Part shown: positions 28,463-36,072 of the stretch, one piece after another
Numbering within the stretch: position 1 is the stretch's first letter
Layout of the letters: every line of letters begins with the position of its first letter
Assembly: GCF_002303925.1 (NCBI RefSeq)
Contig: NZ_MRCS01000060.1
Location: 1 to 36,157 of the forward strand
DNA from: Pseudomonas sp. ACN8
GTDB lineage: Bacteria; Pseudomonadota; Gammaproteobacteria; Pseudomonadales; Pseudomonadaceae
Direction: 5' to 3'
Length of the DNA stretch: 36,157 bases
Made by a program: the position numbers and the translations under genes
Notes under the pieces: generated by a model
Seen by the model: only the letters and a program-made list of their open reading frames with translations
Told to the model about the DNA's origin: nothing
Databases searched by the model: none

Positions 28463-28900
28463 ATGAAACTCAATGATCTGAGTCCAGCGCCGGGTTCCCG
28501 TCGCGAAAAGCATCGTCCGGGCCGTGGTATCGGTAGCGGTTTGGGTAAGACTGGTGGCCGTGGTCACAAGGGTCAGACCTCCCGCTCCGGTGGCACCATT
28601 GCTCCAGGCTTTGAAGGCGGTCAACAGCCGCTGCATCGTCGCCTGCCGAAGTTCGGTTTCGTTTCCCTGAAGGCCATGGATCGCGCAGAAGTGCGTCTGT
28701 CCGAGCTGGCTAAAGTGGAAGGCGACATCGTCACCGTGCAGTCCCTGAAAGATGCCAACGTGATCAACGTCAACGTACAGCGTGTGAAAATCATGCTGTC
28801 CGGTGAAGTGACTCGCGCTGTCACTATCGGCAAGGGAATCGGCGCCACCAAAGGTGCGCGTGCGGCTATCGAAGCAGCTGGCGGCAAGTTCGAGGAATAA
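28463..28900 (+). CDS. rplO: 50S ribosomal protein L15
   Basis: L15 (145 residues) is a late-assembly 50S protein. The Gly/Arg-rich N-terminal extension (KHRPGRGIGSGLGKTGGRGH) penetrates rRNA. The globular C-terminal half includes RVKIMLSGEVTRAVTIGKGI. The stop TAA is followed with no gap by the secY ATG, so translation is probably coupled. Confidence 0.97.
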   Translation: MKLNDLSPAPGSRREKHRPGRGIGSGLGKTGGRGHKGQTSRSGGTIAPGFEGGQQPLHRRLPKFGFVSLKAMDRAEVRLSELAKVEGDIVTVQSLKDANVINVNVQRVKIMLSGEVTRAVTIGKGIGATKGARAAIEAAGGKFEE

Positions 28901-30229
28901 ATGGCTAAGCAAGGTGCTCTCTCTGCGCTCGGCAAAGGCGGTATGTCTGAACTCTGGGCTCGTCTGCGTTTTCTGTTCCTGGCGATTATCGTCTACCGAA
29001 TAGGCGCACACATCCCGGTTCCAGGTATCAACCCGGACCGACTCGCGGACCTGTTTCGACAGAATGAGGGGACCATTCTTAGCTTGTTCAACATGTTTTC
29101 CGGCGGCGCGCTGGAACGGATGAGCATCTTTGCACTGGGGATCATGCCGTACATCTCGGCATCGATCATCATGCAACTGATGACAGCCGTCAGCCCGCAG
29201 CTGGAGCAGTTGAAGAAGGAAGGTGAAGCTGGCCGTCGCAAGATCAGCCAGTACACCCGCTACGGCACTGTCGTCCTCGCTCTCGTCCAGGCCATTGGCA
29301 TGTCCATTGGTCTGGCGGGGCAGGGCGTTGCGTTCACTGGTGACTTTGGCTTCCATTTCGTCGCGGTATCCACGTTTGTGGCTGGTGCGATGTTCATGAT
29401 GTGGCTGGGTGAGCAGATTACTGAGCGTGGTGTTGGCAACGGTATCTCGATGTTGATTTTTTCGGGTATCGTCGCCGGTCTTCCGAGAGCGATCGGGCAG
29501 TCTTTCGAGTCTGCGCGTCAGGGTGATATCAACATCTTCGCCCTGGTTGCCATCGGTTTGCTGGCAGTAGCGATTATCGGTTTCGTGGTGTTCATTGAGC
29601 GTGGTCAGCGTCGTATTGCTGTTCACTACGCCAAGCGTCAGCAGGGCCGCAAGGTCTTCGCTGCGCAGACCAGCCACTTGCCGCTGAAGGTGAACATGGC
29701 CGGTGTTATTCCGGCTATTTTCGCGAGCAGCATTTTGCTGTTCCCGGCTTCGTTGGGTGCCTGGTTCGGTCAGTCTGAAGGTATGGGCTGGTTGCAGGAC
29801 ATCTCGCAGTCGATCGCTCCTGGTCAGCCGTTGAATATTCTGCTGTTTAGTGCAGGGATTATTTTCTTCTGCTTCTTCTATACGGCGTTGATGTTCAATC
29901 CGAAAGACGTAGCGGAAAACCTGAAGAAGTCCGGTGCCTTTATTCCGGGCATCCGTCCAGGTGAGCAGTCTGCGCGCTACATTGATGGCGTTCTGACTCG
30001 CTTGACCATGTTCGGTGCTCTTTACATGACGGCCGTCTGCCTGTTGCCCCAGTTCCTGGTGGTTGCAGCCAACGTACCGTTCTACCTTGGCGGGACCTCG
30101 TTGCTGATCGTCGTCGTGGTTGTGATGGACTTCATGTCCCAAGTACAATCGCACCTCGTTTCGCACCAGTACGAATCCCTGATGAAGAAAGCCAACCTGA
30201 AGGGTTACGGCAGCGGCATGCTGCGCTGA
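28901..30229 (+). CDS. secY: Preprotein translocase subunit SecY
   Basis: SecY (442 residues) forms the protein-conducting channel of the inner membrane with SecE (gene at 3128) and SecG (not in the window). Ten hydrophobic segments are expected, and many are evident. The plug and TM2 region follows NMFSGGALERMSIFALGIMP. The cytosolic loop with YAKRQQGRKVFAAQTSHLPL binds SecA or ribosomes. It abuts rplO. Codon use is visibly less biased than in neighbouring ribosomal protein genes. Confidence 0.97.
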   Translation: MAKQGALSALGKGGMSELWARLRFLFLAIIVYRIGAHIPVPGINPDRLADLFRQNEGTILSLFNMFSGGALERMSIFALGIMPYISASIIMQLMTAVSPQLEQLKKEGEAGRRKISQYTRYGTVVLALVQAIGMSIGLAGQGVAFTGDFGFHFVAVSTFVAGAMFMMWLGEQITERGVGNGISMLIFSGIVAGLPRAIGQSFESARQGDINIFALVAIGLLAVAIIGFVVFIERGQRRIAVHYAKRQQGRKVFAAQTSHLPLKVNMAGVIPAIFASSILLFPASLGAWFGQSEGMGWLQDISQSIAPGQPLNILLFSAGIIFFCFFYTALMFNPKDVAENLKKSGAFIPGIRPGEQSARYIDGVLTRLTMFGALYMTAVCLLPQFLVVAANVPFYLGGTSLLIVVVVVMDFMSQVQSHLVSHQYESLMKKANLKGYGSGMLR

Positions 30230-30253
30230 CCCATAAGGTTCGAGGAGTTGGTG

Positions 30254-30370
30254 ATGAAAGTTCGTGCATCGGTGAAAAAGCTGTGCCGTAACTGCAAGAT
30301 TATTCGCCGCGAAGGTGTTGTTCGAGTAATTTGCAGCGCGGAACCGCGTCACAAACAGCGCCAAGGCTGA
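30254..30370 (+). CDS. rpmJ: 50S ribosomal protein L36 (zinc-ribbon type)
   Basis: L36 is only 38 residues. The Cys/His zinc ligands C11, C14, C27 and H33 are all present, so this is the zinc-binding (C+) form. It follows secY by 24 bases after gaggagttggtg and is the last gene before the hairpin and promoter of the alpha operon. A zinc-free paralogue may exist elsewhere under Zur control, as in many bacteria, but none is in the window. Confidence 0.96.
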
Positions 30371-30386
30371 GTGTGATTGTGCTTCA

Positions 30387-30414
30387 AGCCCGGTAGCTAG
30401 TGCGCTACCGGGTT
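30387..30414 (+). terminator. Hairpin ending the spc cluster
   Basis: cccggtagc (30389-30397) pairs perfectly with gctaccggg (30404-30412), with one or two extra outer pairs. The following ttgattatttgtt is only a weak T tract, so termination may be partial. It abuts the alpha operon promoter. Confidence 0.6.
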
Positions 30415-30441
30415 GATTATTTGTTATTACAGCGATATTAT
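30413..30441 (+). promoter_or_regulatory. Promoter of the alpha operon
   Basis: TTGATT (30413-30418), a 17-bp spacer and TATTAT (30436-30441) are followed by ctcgcgccc. Its -35 begins at the base of the preceding hairpin, mirroring the rpsH promoter. The leader to rpsM would be about 50 bases. Confidence 0.6.
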
Positions 30442-30500
30442 CTCGCGCCCTATTTCTTGGCTTCCGGGGCGTAGGTAGCTGTCAATTGGAGTCCCACTGA

Positions 30501-30857
30501 ATGGCCCGTATTGCAGGCGTTAACATTCCAGATAACAAGCATACTGTTATCTCGCTGACCTACATCTATGGTGTTGGTCGCACTACTGCACAGAAAATTT
30601 GTGCAGAGACTGGGGTAAACCCAGCAGCAAAGATCAAAGATCTGAGCGACGAGCAAATTGAACAGCTGCGTGGCGAAGTGGCGAAGTTCACCACTGAAGG
30701 TGACCTGCGTCGCGAAATCAACATGAAAATCAAGCGCTTGATGGACCTCGGTTGCTATCGCGGTCTGCGTCATCGTCGCGGTCTTCCAGTACGCGGTCAG
30801 CGTACCAAGACCAACGCGCGTACCCGTAAAGGTCCGCGTAAGCCGATCCGCAAGTAA
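30501..30857 (+). CDS. rpsM: 30S ribosomal protein S13
   Basis: S13 (118 residues) forms the head-to-50S bridges with L5 and contacts the P-site tRNA. It begins MARIAGVNIPDNKHTVISLT. The signature RGLRHRRGLPVRGQRTKTNA is near the very basic C-terminus. It is the first gene of the alpha operon, which S4 represses in E. coli. Confidence 0.97.
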   Translation: MARIAGVNIPDNKHTVISLTYIYGVGRTTAQKICAETGVNPAAKIKDLSDEQIEQLRGEVAKFTTEGDLRREINMKIKRLMDLGCYRGLRHRRGLPVRGQRTKTNARTRKGPRKPIRK

Positions 30858-30887
30858 TCGCCCCAGCGAATCGACAGGAATTTAATC

Positions 30888-31277
30888 ATGGCAAAACCTG
30901 CTGCTCGTCCTCGTAAAAAAGTTAAAAAGACAGTGGTTGATGGCATCGCCCACATCCATGCATCTTTTAACAACACCATCGTGACCATCACCGACCGTCA
31001 AGGTAACGCTCTTTCCTGGGCTACCTCCGGTGGTTCGGGTTTCCGCGGTTCCCGCAAGTCCACCCCGTTTGCTGCTCAGGTAGCTGCTGAACGTGCTGGT
31101 CAAGCTGCGCTGGAATACGGCCTGAAAAACCTCGACGTCAACGTCAAAGGTCCAGGTCCAGGTCGTGAATCCGCAGTCCGCGCTTTGAACGGCTGTGGCT
31201 ACAAGATCGCCAGCATCACCGACGTGACGCCAATCCCGCACAACGGGTGCCGTCCGCCGAAGAAGCGCCGCGTGTAA
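30888..31277 (+). CDS. rpsK: 30S ribosomal protein S11
   Basis: S11 (129 residues) lies on the 30S platform near the mRNA exit. The N-terminus is basic (KPAARPRKKVKKTVVDGIAH). The conserved region GPGPGRESAVRALNGCGYKI and the C-terminal PIPHNGCRPPKKRRV are intact. It is second in the alpha operon. Confidence 0.97.
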   Translation: MAKPAARPRKKVKKTVVDGIAHIHASFNNTIVTITDRQGNALSWATSGGSGFRGSRKSTPFAAQVAAERAGQAALEYGLKNLDVNVKGPGPGRESAVRALNGCGYKIASITDVTPIPHNGCRPPKKRRV

Positions 31278-31295
31278 TCCAGGAGATTGTAAAGA

Positions 31296-31916
31296 ATGGC
31301 TCGTTACATTGGTCCAAAATGCAAACTCGCTCGTCGCGAAGGCACCGATCTCTTCCTGAAGAGCGGCGTGCGCGCGATCGAATCGAAGTGCAACATTGAA
31401 GCAGCACCTGGTATCCACGGCCAACGCCGCGGTCGCCAGTCCGACTACGGCACCCAACTGCGTGAAAAGCAGAAGGTCCGTCGTATCTACGGCGTTCTCG
31501 AGCGTCAATTCAGCGGCTACTACAAAGAAGCTGCTGGCAAGAAAGGTGCAACCGGTGAAAACCTGCTGCAACTGCTCGAATGCCGTCTGGACAACGTTGT
31601 ATACCGTATGGGCTTTGGTTCGACTCGTGCCGAATCCCGTCAGCTGGTATCGCACAAGTCGATCAGCGTAAACGGTCAGACCGTTAACGTTCCGTCCTAC
31701 CAGGTTCGTGCTGGTGACGTGGTCGCTGTTCGCGAGAAAGCAAAAAATCAACTTCGCATTGTCCAAGCTCTCGATCTGTGTGCCCAACGTGGCCGCGTAG
31801 AATGGGTAGAAGTAGACACTGAGAAGAAGTCGGGCGTTTTCAAGAACGTTCCAGCTCGCAGTGATCTGTCCGCCGACATCAACGAAAGCCTGATTGTCGA
31901 GCTCTACTCCAAGTAA
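31296..31916 (+). CDS. rpsD: 30S ribosomal protein S4
   Basis: S4 (206 residues) is a primary 16S-binding protein, a fidelity factor and the repressor of the alpha operon in E. coli. It begins MARYIGPKCKLARREGTDLF. It has only scattered Cys and so is the zinc-free form. The S4 RNA-binding domain includes the signature CRLDNVVYRMGFGSTRAESR and SVNGQTVNVPSYQVRAGD. Confidence 0.97.
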   Translation: MARYIGPKCKLARREGTDLFLKSGVRAIESKCNIEAAPGIHGQRRGRQSDYGTQLREKQKVRRIYGVLERQFSGYYKEAAGKKGATGENLLQLLECRLDNVVYRMGFGSTRAESRQLVSHKSISVNGQTVNVPSYQVRAGDVVAVREKAKNQLRIVQALDLCAQRGRVEWVEVDTEKKSGVFKNVPARSDLSADINESLIVELYSK

Positions 31917-31938
31917 GGGCTAGAAAATAGGTGCATCC

Positions 31939-32940
31939 ATGCAGATTTCGGTAAATGAGTTCCTGACACCCCGCCACATTGATGTGCAGGTTGTCAGTCC
32001 AACCCGCGCCAAGATCACTCTCGAGCCTCTCGAGCGTGGTTTTGGCCATACCCTGGGCAACGCGCTGCGCCGCATCCTGTTGTCCTCAATGCCCGGCTGT
32101 GCAGTAGTCGAGGCCGAGATTGACGGTGTGCTCCACGAGTACAGCGCCATCGAAGGTGTACAGGAAGACGTAATTGAAATCCTGTTGAACCTTAAAGGTC
32201 TGGCTATCAAGCTGCACGGTCGTGACGAAGTTACGCTGACCTTGTCGAAGAAGGGTTCGGGGGTGGTTACCGCTGCCGATATTCAGCTGGATCATGATGT
32301 CGAGATCGTTAATCCCGATCACGTAATCGCTAACCTGGCGTCTAACGGCGCCCTGAACATGAAGCTCGTAGTAGCTCGTGGTCGTGGTTATGAACCGGCA
32401 GACTCGCGTCAGAGCGATGAAGACGAAAGCCGCAGCATCGGTCGCTTGCAGCTTGACTCTTCGTTCAGCCCGGTTCGCCGTATCGCATACGTGGTGGAAA
32501 ACGCCCGTGTCGAGCAGCGTACTAACCTGGACAAGCTGGTTATTGATCTGGAAACCAACGGTACTCTGGATCCTGAAGAGGCAATTCGCCGCGCTGCAAC
32601 CATCCTGCAACAGCAGTTGGCTGCGTTCGTCGACCTCAAGGGTGACAGTGAGCCAGTGGTTGTCGAGCAGGAAGACGAGATCGATCCGATCCTGCTTCGC
32701 CCGGTTGACGATCTGGAACTGACTGTACGTTCGGCTAACTGCCTTAAGGCGGAAAACATCTACTACATCGGTGACCTGATTCAGCGTACCGAAGTAGAGC
32801 TGTTGAAGACTCCGAACCTGGGCAAGAAATCCTTGACTGAAATCAAGGACGTTCTGGCCTCCCGCGGTCTGTCCCTCGGCATGCGCCTCGACAACTGGCC
32901 GCCTGCAAGTCTTAAGAAGGACGACAAGGCGACTGCCTGA
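31939..32940 (+). CDS. rpoA: DNA-directed RNA polymerase subunit alpha
   Basis: RpoA (333 residues) dimerises through its N-terminal domain to start polymerase assembly (GFGHTLGNALRRILLSSMPG is the dimer-interface signature). After an acidic linker (about 235-250), the C-terminal domain (LTVRSANCLKAENIYYIGDL) binds UP elements and activators. It is in the alpha operon between rpsD and rplQ. With rpoB and rpoC the window holds all core catalytic and assembly subunits except omega. Confidence 0.98.
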   Translation: MQISVNEFLTPRHIDVQVVSPTRAKITLEPLERGFGHTLGNALRRILLSSMPGCAVVEAEIDGVLHEYSAIEGVQEDVIEILLNLKGLAIKLHGRDEVTLTLSKKGSGVVTAADIQLDHDVEIVNPDHVIANLASNGALNMKLVVARGRGYEPADSRQSDEDESRSIGRLQLDSSFSPVRRIAYVVENARVEQRTNLDKLVIDLETNGTLDPEEAIRRAATILQQQLAAFVDLKGDSEPVVVEQEDEIDPILLRPVDDLELTVRSANCLKAENIYYIGDLIQRTEVELLKTPNLGKKSLTEIKDVLASRGLSLGMRLDNWPPASLKKDDKATA

Positions 32941-32982
32941 TCGTCGTAATCACCGAACGTAGTGTTTGGTAAGGAATGAACC

Positions 32983-33369
32983 ATGCGTCATCGTAAAAGT
33001 GGTCGTCACCTGAGCCGCACCAGCTCGCACCGCAAGGCCATGTTCCAAAACATGGCGGTGTCGCTGTTCGAGCACGAGCTGATCAAAACTACTCTGCCAA
33101 AAGCTAAAGAACTGCGCCGCGTTGCCGAGCCGCTGATCACTTTGGCCAAGATAGATAGCGTTGCTAACCGCCGTCTGGCTTTCGACCGTACTCGTTCGAA
33201 AGCTATCGTTGGTAAGCTCTTCAACGATCTGGGCAAGCGTTACGCTACCCGTGAGGGTGGCTACCTGCGCATCCTCAAGTGCGGTTTCCGCGCTGGCGAC
33301 AACGCGCCTATGGCGTACGTCGAGTTGGTTGATCGTGCTACTGCCGGCGAAGCTGTATCTGCCGAGTAA
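32983..33369 (+). CDS. rplQ: 50S ribosomal protein L17
   Basis: L17 (128 residues) lies at the tunnel exit near L22 and L32. It begins MRHRKSGRHLSRTSSHRKAM. The signature TTLPKAKELRRVAEPLITLA is present. It is the last gene of the alpha operon and is followed after 21 bases by a strong terminator. Confidence 0.97.
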   Translation: MRHRKSGRHLSRTSSHRKAMFQNMAVSLFEHELIKTTLPKAKELRRVAEPLITLAKIDSVANRRLAFDRTRSKAIVGKLFNDLGKRYATREGGYLRILKCGFRAGDNAPMAYVELVDRATAGEAVSAE

Positions 33370-33390
33370 GACGTCAGTCTGAAACAAAGA

Positions 33391-33414
33391 ACCGGGCCTA
33401 GTGCCCGGTTTTTT
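33391..33414 (+). terminator. Terminator of the alpha operon
   Basis: accgggc-ctagt-gcccggt followed by a run of T is a typical rho-independent terminator. It marks the end of the ribosomal protein supercluster. Confidence 0.92.
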
Positions 33415-33488
33415 GTGCCTGTAAGAAACGCACCGTTTGTACAAGCGTCTCCTTCGTCCACATCGGCATTATGTGATGGGGATGATTG

Positions 33489-33503
33489 TTAGTTTTTCTC
33501 TAT
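33489..33503 (+). promoter_or_regulatory. Possible OxyR half-site upstream of katA
   Basis: TTAG-N7-CTAT (33489-33492 and 33500-33503) matches one half of the OxyR consensus ATAG-N7-CTAT with one mismatch. The second half-site, expected seven bases on, is poor (tgca ... gaat). It lies 104 bases before katA. OxyR control of katA-type catalases is common in pseudomonads, but this site is only suggestive. Confidence 0.3.
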
Positions 33504-33606
33504 CGATGTCTGCAAGTTAATGAATTTGTAGATGTCATATTGATGGTCAATACTCCCTCTCAGCCGATAGCCGGCAGTTCAAGACCGACAGAGGAAGGAA
33601 GATCGC

Positions 33607-35061
33607 ATGAGTCAAAACAAAACGCTTACCACCGCCAGTGGCGCTCCTGTTGCCGATAACCAGAATTCCCGTTCCGCCGGCCCTCGTGGCCCGCTGCTGC
33701 TCGACGACTTTCACCTGATCGAGAAGCTTGCCCACTTCAACCGTGAAAACATCCCTGAGCGTCGTGTACACGCCAAAGGCTCGGGTGCCTACGGTACGTT
33801 CACCGTGACACGCGATATCACTCAATACACCAGCGCGAAGCTGTTTGAGGCAGTTGGCAAGCAAACCCCGACTTTCTTGCGGTTTTCCACCGTGGGTGGC
33901 GAGCGTGGTTCGGCCGATACCGAGCGTGATCCGCGCGGGTTCGCTTTGAAGTTCTACACCGAGGAAGGCAACTGGGACATCGTCGGCAACAACACACCCG
34001 TGTTCTTCATTCGTGATCCGCTGAAGTTTCCGGACTTTATCCACACCCAGAAGCGTTTGCCGCAAAGCAACCTGAAGAGTGCCCAGGCGATGTGGGACTT
34101 CTGGTCGCATTCGCCCGAGGCGCTGCACCAGGTCACCATCCTGTTCTCAGACCGGGGTATTCCTGATGGATACCGCCACATGCATGGCTTCGGCAGCCAC
34201 ACTTACAGCCTCATCAACGCTCAAGGTGAGCGTCACTGGGTGAAGTGGCACTACAAGACCAAACAGGGGATCAAGAACCTTGCTCCTGCCGAGGCAGCGC
34301 GCCTGGCAGGTACTGATCCGGATTACGCCCAGCGCGACCTGTTCAATGCCATTGAGCAGGGTGATTTCCCGAAATGGCGCGTGTGCATTCAGATCATGAG
34401 CGAGGCCCAGGCGGCGGAGCACTACGAGAACCCGTTTGATGTCACCAAAACCTGGTCGCAGAAAGAGTTTCCACTGATTGAAGTCGGAGAGTTGGAACTC
34501 AATCGCAATCCGCAGAACTACTTCGCGGAAGTCGAGCAAGCGGCGTTCGGTCCCAGCAATATGGTCCCGGGCGTTGGTCTGTCACCGGATCGTATGCTGC
34601 AAGGTCGGGTCTTCGCCTACGCGGACGCTCATCGCTACCGTGTCGGCACCAATCACCAGCAGTTGCCAGTCAATGCTGCGCGCAGTCCGGTCAACAGTTA
34701 CCAGCGTGATGGTTCGATGGCTTTTGGCAGCAATGGCGGTGCGACACCGAACTACGAGCCGAACAGCTATGTCGAGTCGCCGAAGCAGGCGCCTCGTTAC
34801 GCAGAGCCGGCGTTGGCCCTCAATGGTGCCGCCGATCGTTACGACCACCGTGAGGACACTGATTACTACAGTCACGCCGGCGCGTTGTTCCGCTTGATGA
34901 CTGAAGAGCAGAAATCACTGCTGGTCAGCAACATCGCCGGTGCGATGGCCGGTGTGTCGAGTGATGTGGTTGATCGCCAGCTGCAACATTTCTACAGGGC
35001 TGACCCGGCGTATGGAGAAGCAATCGCAAAGCTGCTCAACGTACAGCTTAACGAAGTCTAA
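33607..35061 (+). CDS. katA: Haem catalase KatA (small-subunit monofunctional)
   Basis: KatA dismutates hydrogen peroxide to water and oxygen. The 484-residue length is that of small-subunit, clade 3 catalases. The distal His is H55 in RRVHAKGSGAYGTF and the distal Asn is N128 in VGNNTP. The proximal haem ligand is Y338 in RVFAYADAHRYR. The NADPH-binding region includes HGFGSHTYSLIN. There is no signal peptide, so it is cytoplasmic. It has its own long leader after the rplQ terminator and its own terminator. The segment encoding the proximal ligand is duplicated in reverse at the window end. Confidence 0.97.
   Translation: MSQNKTLTTASGAPVADNQNSRSAGPRGPLLLDDFHLIEKLAHFNRENIPERRVHAKGSGAYGTFTVTRDITQYTSAKLFEAVGKQTPTFLRFSTVGGERGSADTERDPRGFALKFYTEEGNWDIVGNNTPVFFIRDPLKFPDFIHTQKRLPQSNLKSAQAMWDFWSHSPEALHQVTILFSDRGIPDGYRHMHGFGSHTYSLINAQGERHWVKWHYKTKQGIKNLAPAEAARLAGTDPDYAQRDLFNAIEQGDFPKWRVCIQIMSEAQAAEHYENPFDVTKTWSQKEFPLIEVGELELNRNPQNYFAEVEQAAFGPSNMVPGVGLSPDRMLQGRVFAYADAHRYRVGTNHQQLPVNAARSPVNSYQRDGSMAFGSNGGATPNYEPNSYVESPKQAPRYAEPALALNGAADRYDHREDTDYYSHAGALFRLMTEEQKSLLVSNIAGAMAGVSSDVVDRQLQHFYRADPAYGEAIAKLLNVQLNEV
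34606..34732 (+). repeat. katA copy of a 127-bp exact inverted repeat
   Basis: These 127 bases of katA (from codon 334, in the proximal haem-ligand motif) recur as an exact reverse complement at 36031-36157. The match ends at the window edge and fails at the very next base inward (34733 against 36030). Confidence 0.97.
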
Positions 35062-35072
35062 ATGAGAAGCAG

Positions 35073-35098
35073 AACCGCCCTTGTTTGGGCGGTTTTTT
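35073..35098 (+). terminator. Terminator after katA
   Basis: aaccgccc-ttgttt-gggcggtt followed by tttt begins 12 bases after the katA stop. It separates katA from the ferritin gene, so the two are probably separate transcripts or only partly linked. Confidence 0.9.
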
Positions 35099-35210
35099 GC
35101 GTTATTTCAGCCGGTTTTCTCAGAATATCTTCGCTTTTATTGCGTCTTGCGAGTGACGATACCGGCATGTTGGTTCAAACTACAACTTTCAAGCAGGGAG
35201 ATGTAGGGCG

Positions 35211-35675
35211 ATGCAAGGCCACCCAGATGTGATCGATTACCTCAACACGTTGCTGACCGGCGAACTGGCCGCGCGTGATCAATATTTCGTCCACTCGCGG
35301 ATGTATGAGGACTGGGGTTTCACCAAGCTCTACGAACGAATCAACCACGAGATGGAAGAGGAAGCAGGGCACGCTGATGCCCTGATGCGCCGGATTCTGA
35401 TGCTCGAGGGCACGCCGCGGATGCGTCCGGACGATCTCGATGTCGGCACCACAGTCACCGAGATGCTCGAAGCGGATTTGCGTCTGGAATACAAGGTGCG
35501 GGCTGCGCTGTGCAAGGGCATCAAGCTCTGCGAGCAACACAAGGACTATGTCAGCCGCGAAATGCTGCGGGTCCAGTTACATGACACCGAAGAAGATCAC
35601 ACCTACTGGCTCGAGAAGCAGTTGGGGCTGATCAAGTTGATCGGGCTTGAGAACTACCTGCAATCCCACACCTGA
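35211..35675 (+). CDS. bfr: Bacterioferritin-family iron storage protein (FtnA/BfrA type, no haem ligand)
   Basis: This 154-residue four-helix ferritin oxidises ferrous iron and stores it in a 24-subunit shell. Diiron-centre residues E18, E51 and H54 are present in TGELAARDQYF and MEEEAGHAD; further ligands lie near LEADLRLEYK and HDTEEDH. Position 52, the haem-ligating Met of true bacterioferritins, is Ala here. That matches the P. aeruginosa katA-linked protein first named BfrA and later FtnA, a non-haem ferritin. Neighbouring katA is a haem enzyme, and in P. aeruginosa loss of this ferritin lowers KatA activity. Databases usually label it bfr. Confidence 0.93.
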   Translation: MQGHPDVIDYLNTLLTGELAARDQYFVHSRMYEDWGFTKLYERINHEMEEEAGHADALMRRILMLEGTPRMRPDDLDVGTTVTEMLEADLRLEYKVRAALCKGIKLCEQHKDYVSREMLRVQLHDTEEDHTYWLEKQLGLIKLIGLENYLQSHT

Positions 35676-35705
35676 TTGCATAGGGGGGGAAGCCCCAACG
35701 TCTTT

Positions 35706-35800
35706 TGTAGGAGCGAGCTTGCTCGCGAAAAATCTGAAGGCGCTGCGTTATCGTTTACGGCCTTCGTCGGAACGCAGCCCGGAGCAAGCTCGCTCCTACA
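35706..35800. repeat. REP doublet (REPIN) downstream of the ferritin gene
   Basis: tgtaggagcgagcttgctcg (from 35706) and its inverted partner gagcaagctcgctcctaca (to 35800) are two convergent copies of the P. fluorescens-type REP sequence. The core between them holds further inverted repeats (gctgcgtt/aacgcagc, aaggc/gcctt). Such REPINs are dispersed by RAYT transposases acting in trans. As RNA it would fold and protect the bfr 3' end. Confidence 0.88.
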
Positions 35801-35811
35801 GATACAAAAAA

Positions 35812-36030
35812 GGTTCTTCACGGAATCCCGGGAAATACAGAAACAAGAACGCCGATTTGATTGATGATGTTCGTGCGAGCAAACACATCTAACAAACCGG
35901 CGTTCTTATGCGCGATATTAATACTTTCCTTCCTTTTTGGGAGGGCTTTTCTGTCGTCACCATCAAACCCGATGGCGACGCTCTACAGATCGATCTGACT
36001 CCTCACGCCACCCGGTTCCCATCCTGTGGC
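35812..36030 (+). mobile_element. Left end of an ISL3-family insertion sequence (truncated by the window end)
   Basis: The sequence from ggttcttcacggaatcccgg (35812-35831) has the GG-TCTTC-type end of ISL3-family terminal inverted repeats. It leads after about 95 bases into a transposase start. The flanking bases to the left are A-rich (acaaaaaa), which suits the usual 8-bp target duplication. The right end is not available because the sequence switches at 36031 to an inverted katA fragment. The 5' boundary is inferred. Confidence 0.65.
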
Positions 36031-36072
36031 TGCTGCCAAAAGCCATCGAACCATCACGCTGGTAACTGTTGA
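35908..36072 (+). pseudogene. N-terminal fragment of an ISL3-family transposase, joined to foreign sequence
   Basis: The ATG at 35908 opens MRDINTFLPFWEGFSVVTIK, which resembles ISL3 transposase N-termini, followed by PSCGCC, the start of the N-terminal zinc-finger Cys motif. Only about 41 codons (to 36030) are authentic. From 36031 the frame runs through reverse-complemented katA and stops at 36070-36072. The missing catalytic DDE domain is therefore due to the junction, and the gene may be intact in the real genome. Confidence 0.75.

Noticed and set aside
28193..30364. 723-codon minus-strand open frame opposite rpsE to rpmJ
   Set aside because: It crosses five real, tightly packed genes and has no ribosome site or domain.
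35647..35892. Small + strand open frames across the REP doublet
   Set aside because: Their sequence is set by the REP repeats and the IS end, with no ribosome site or conserved protein.
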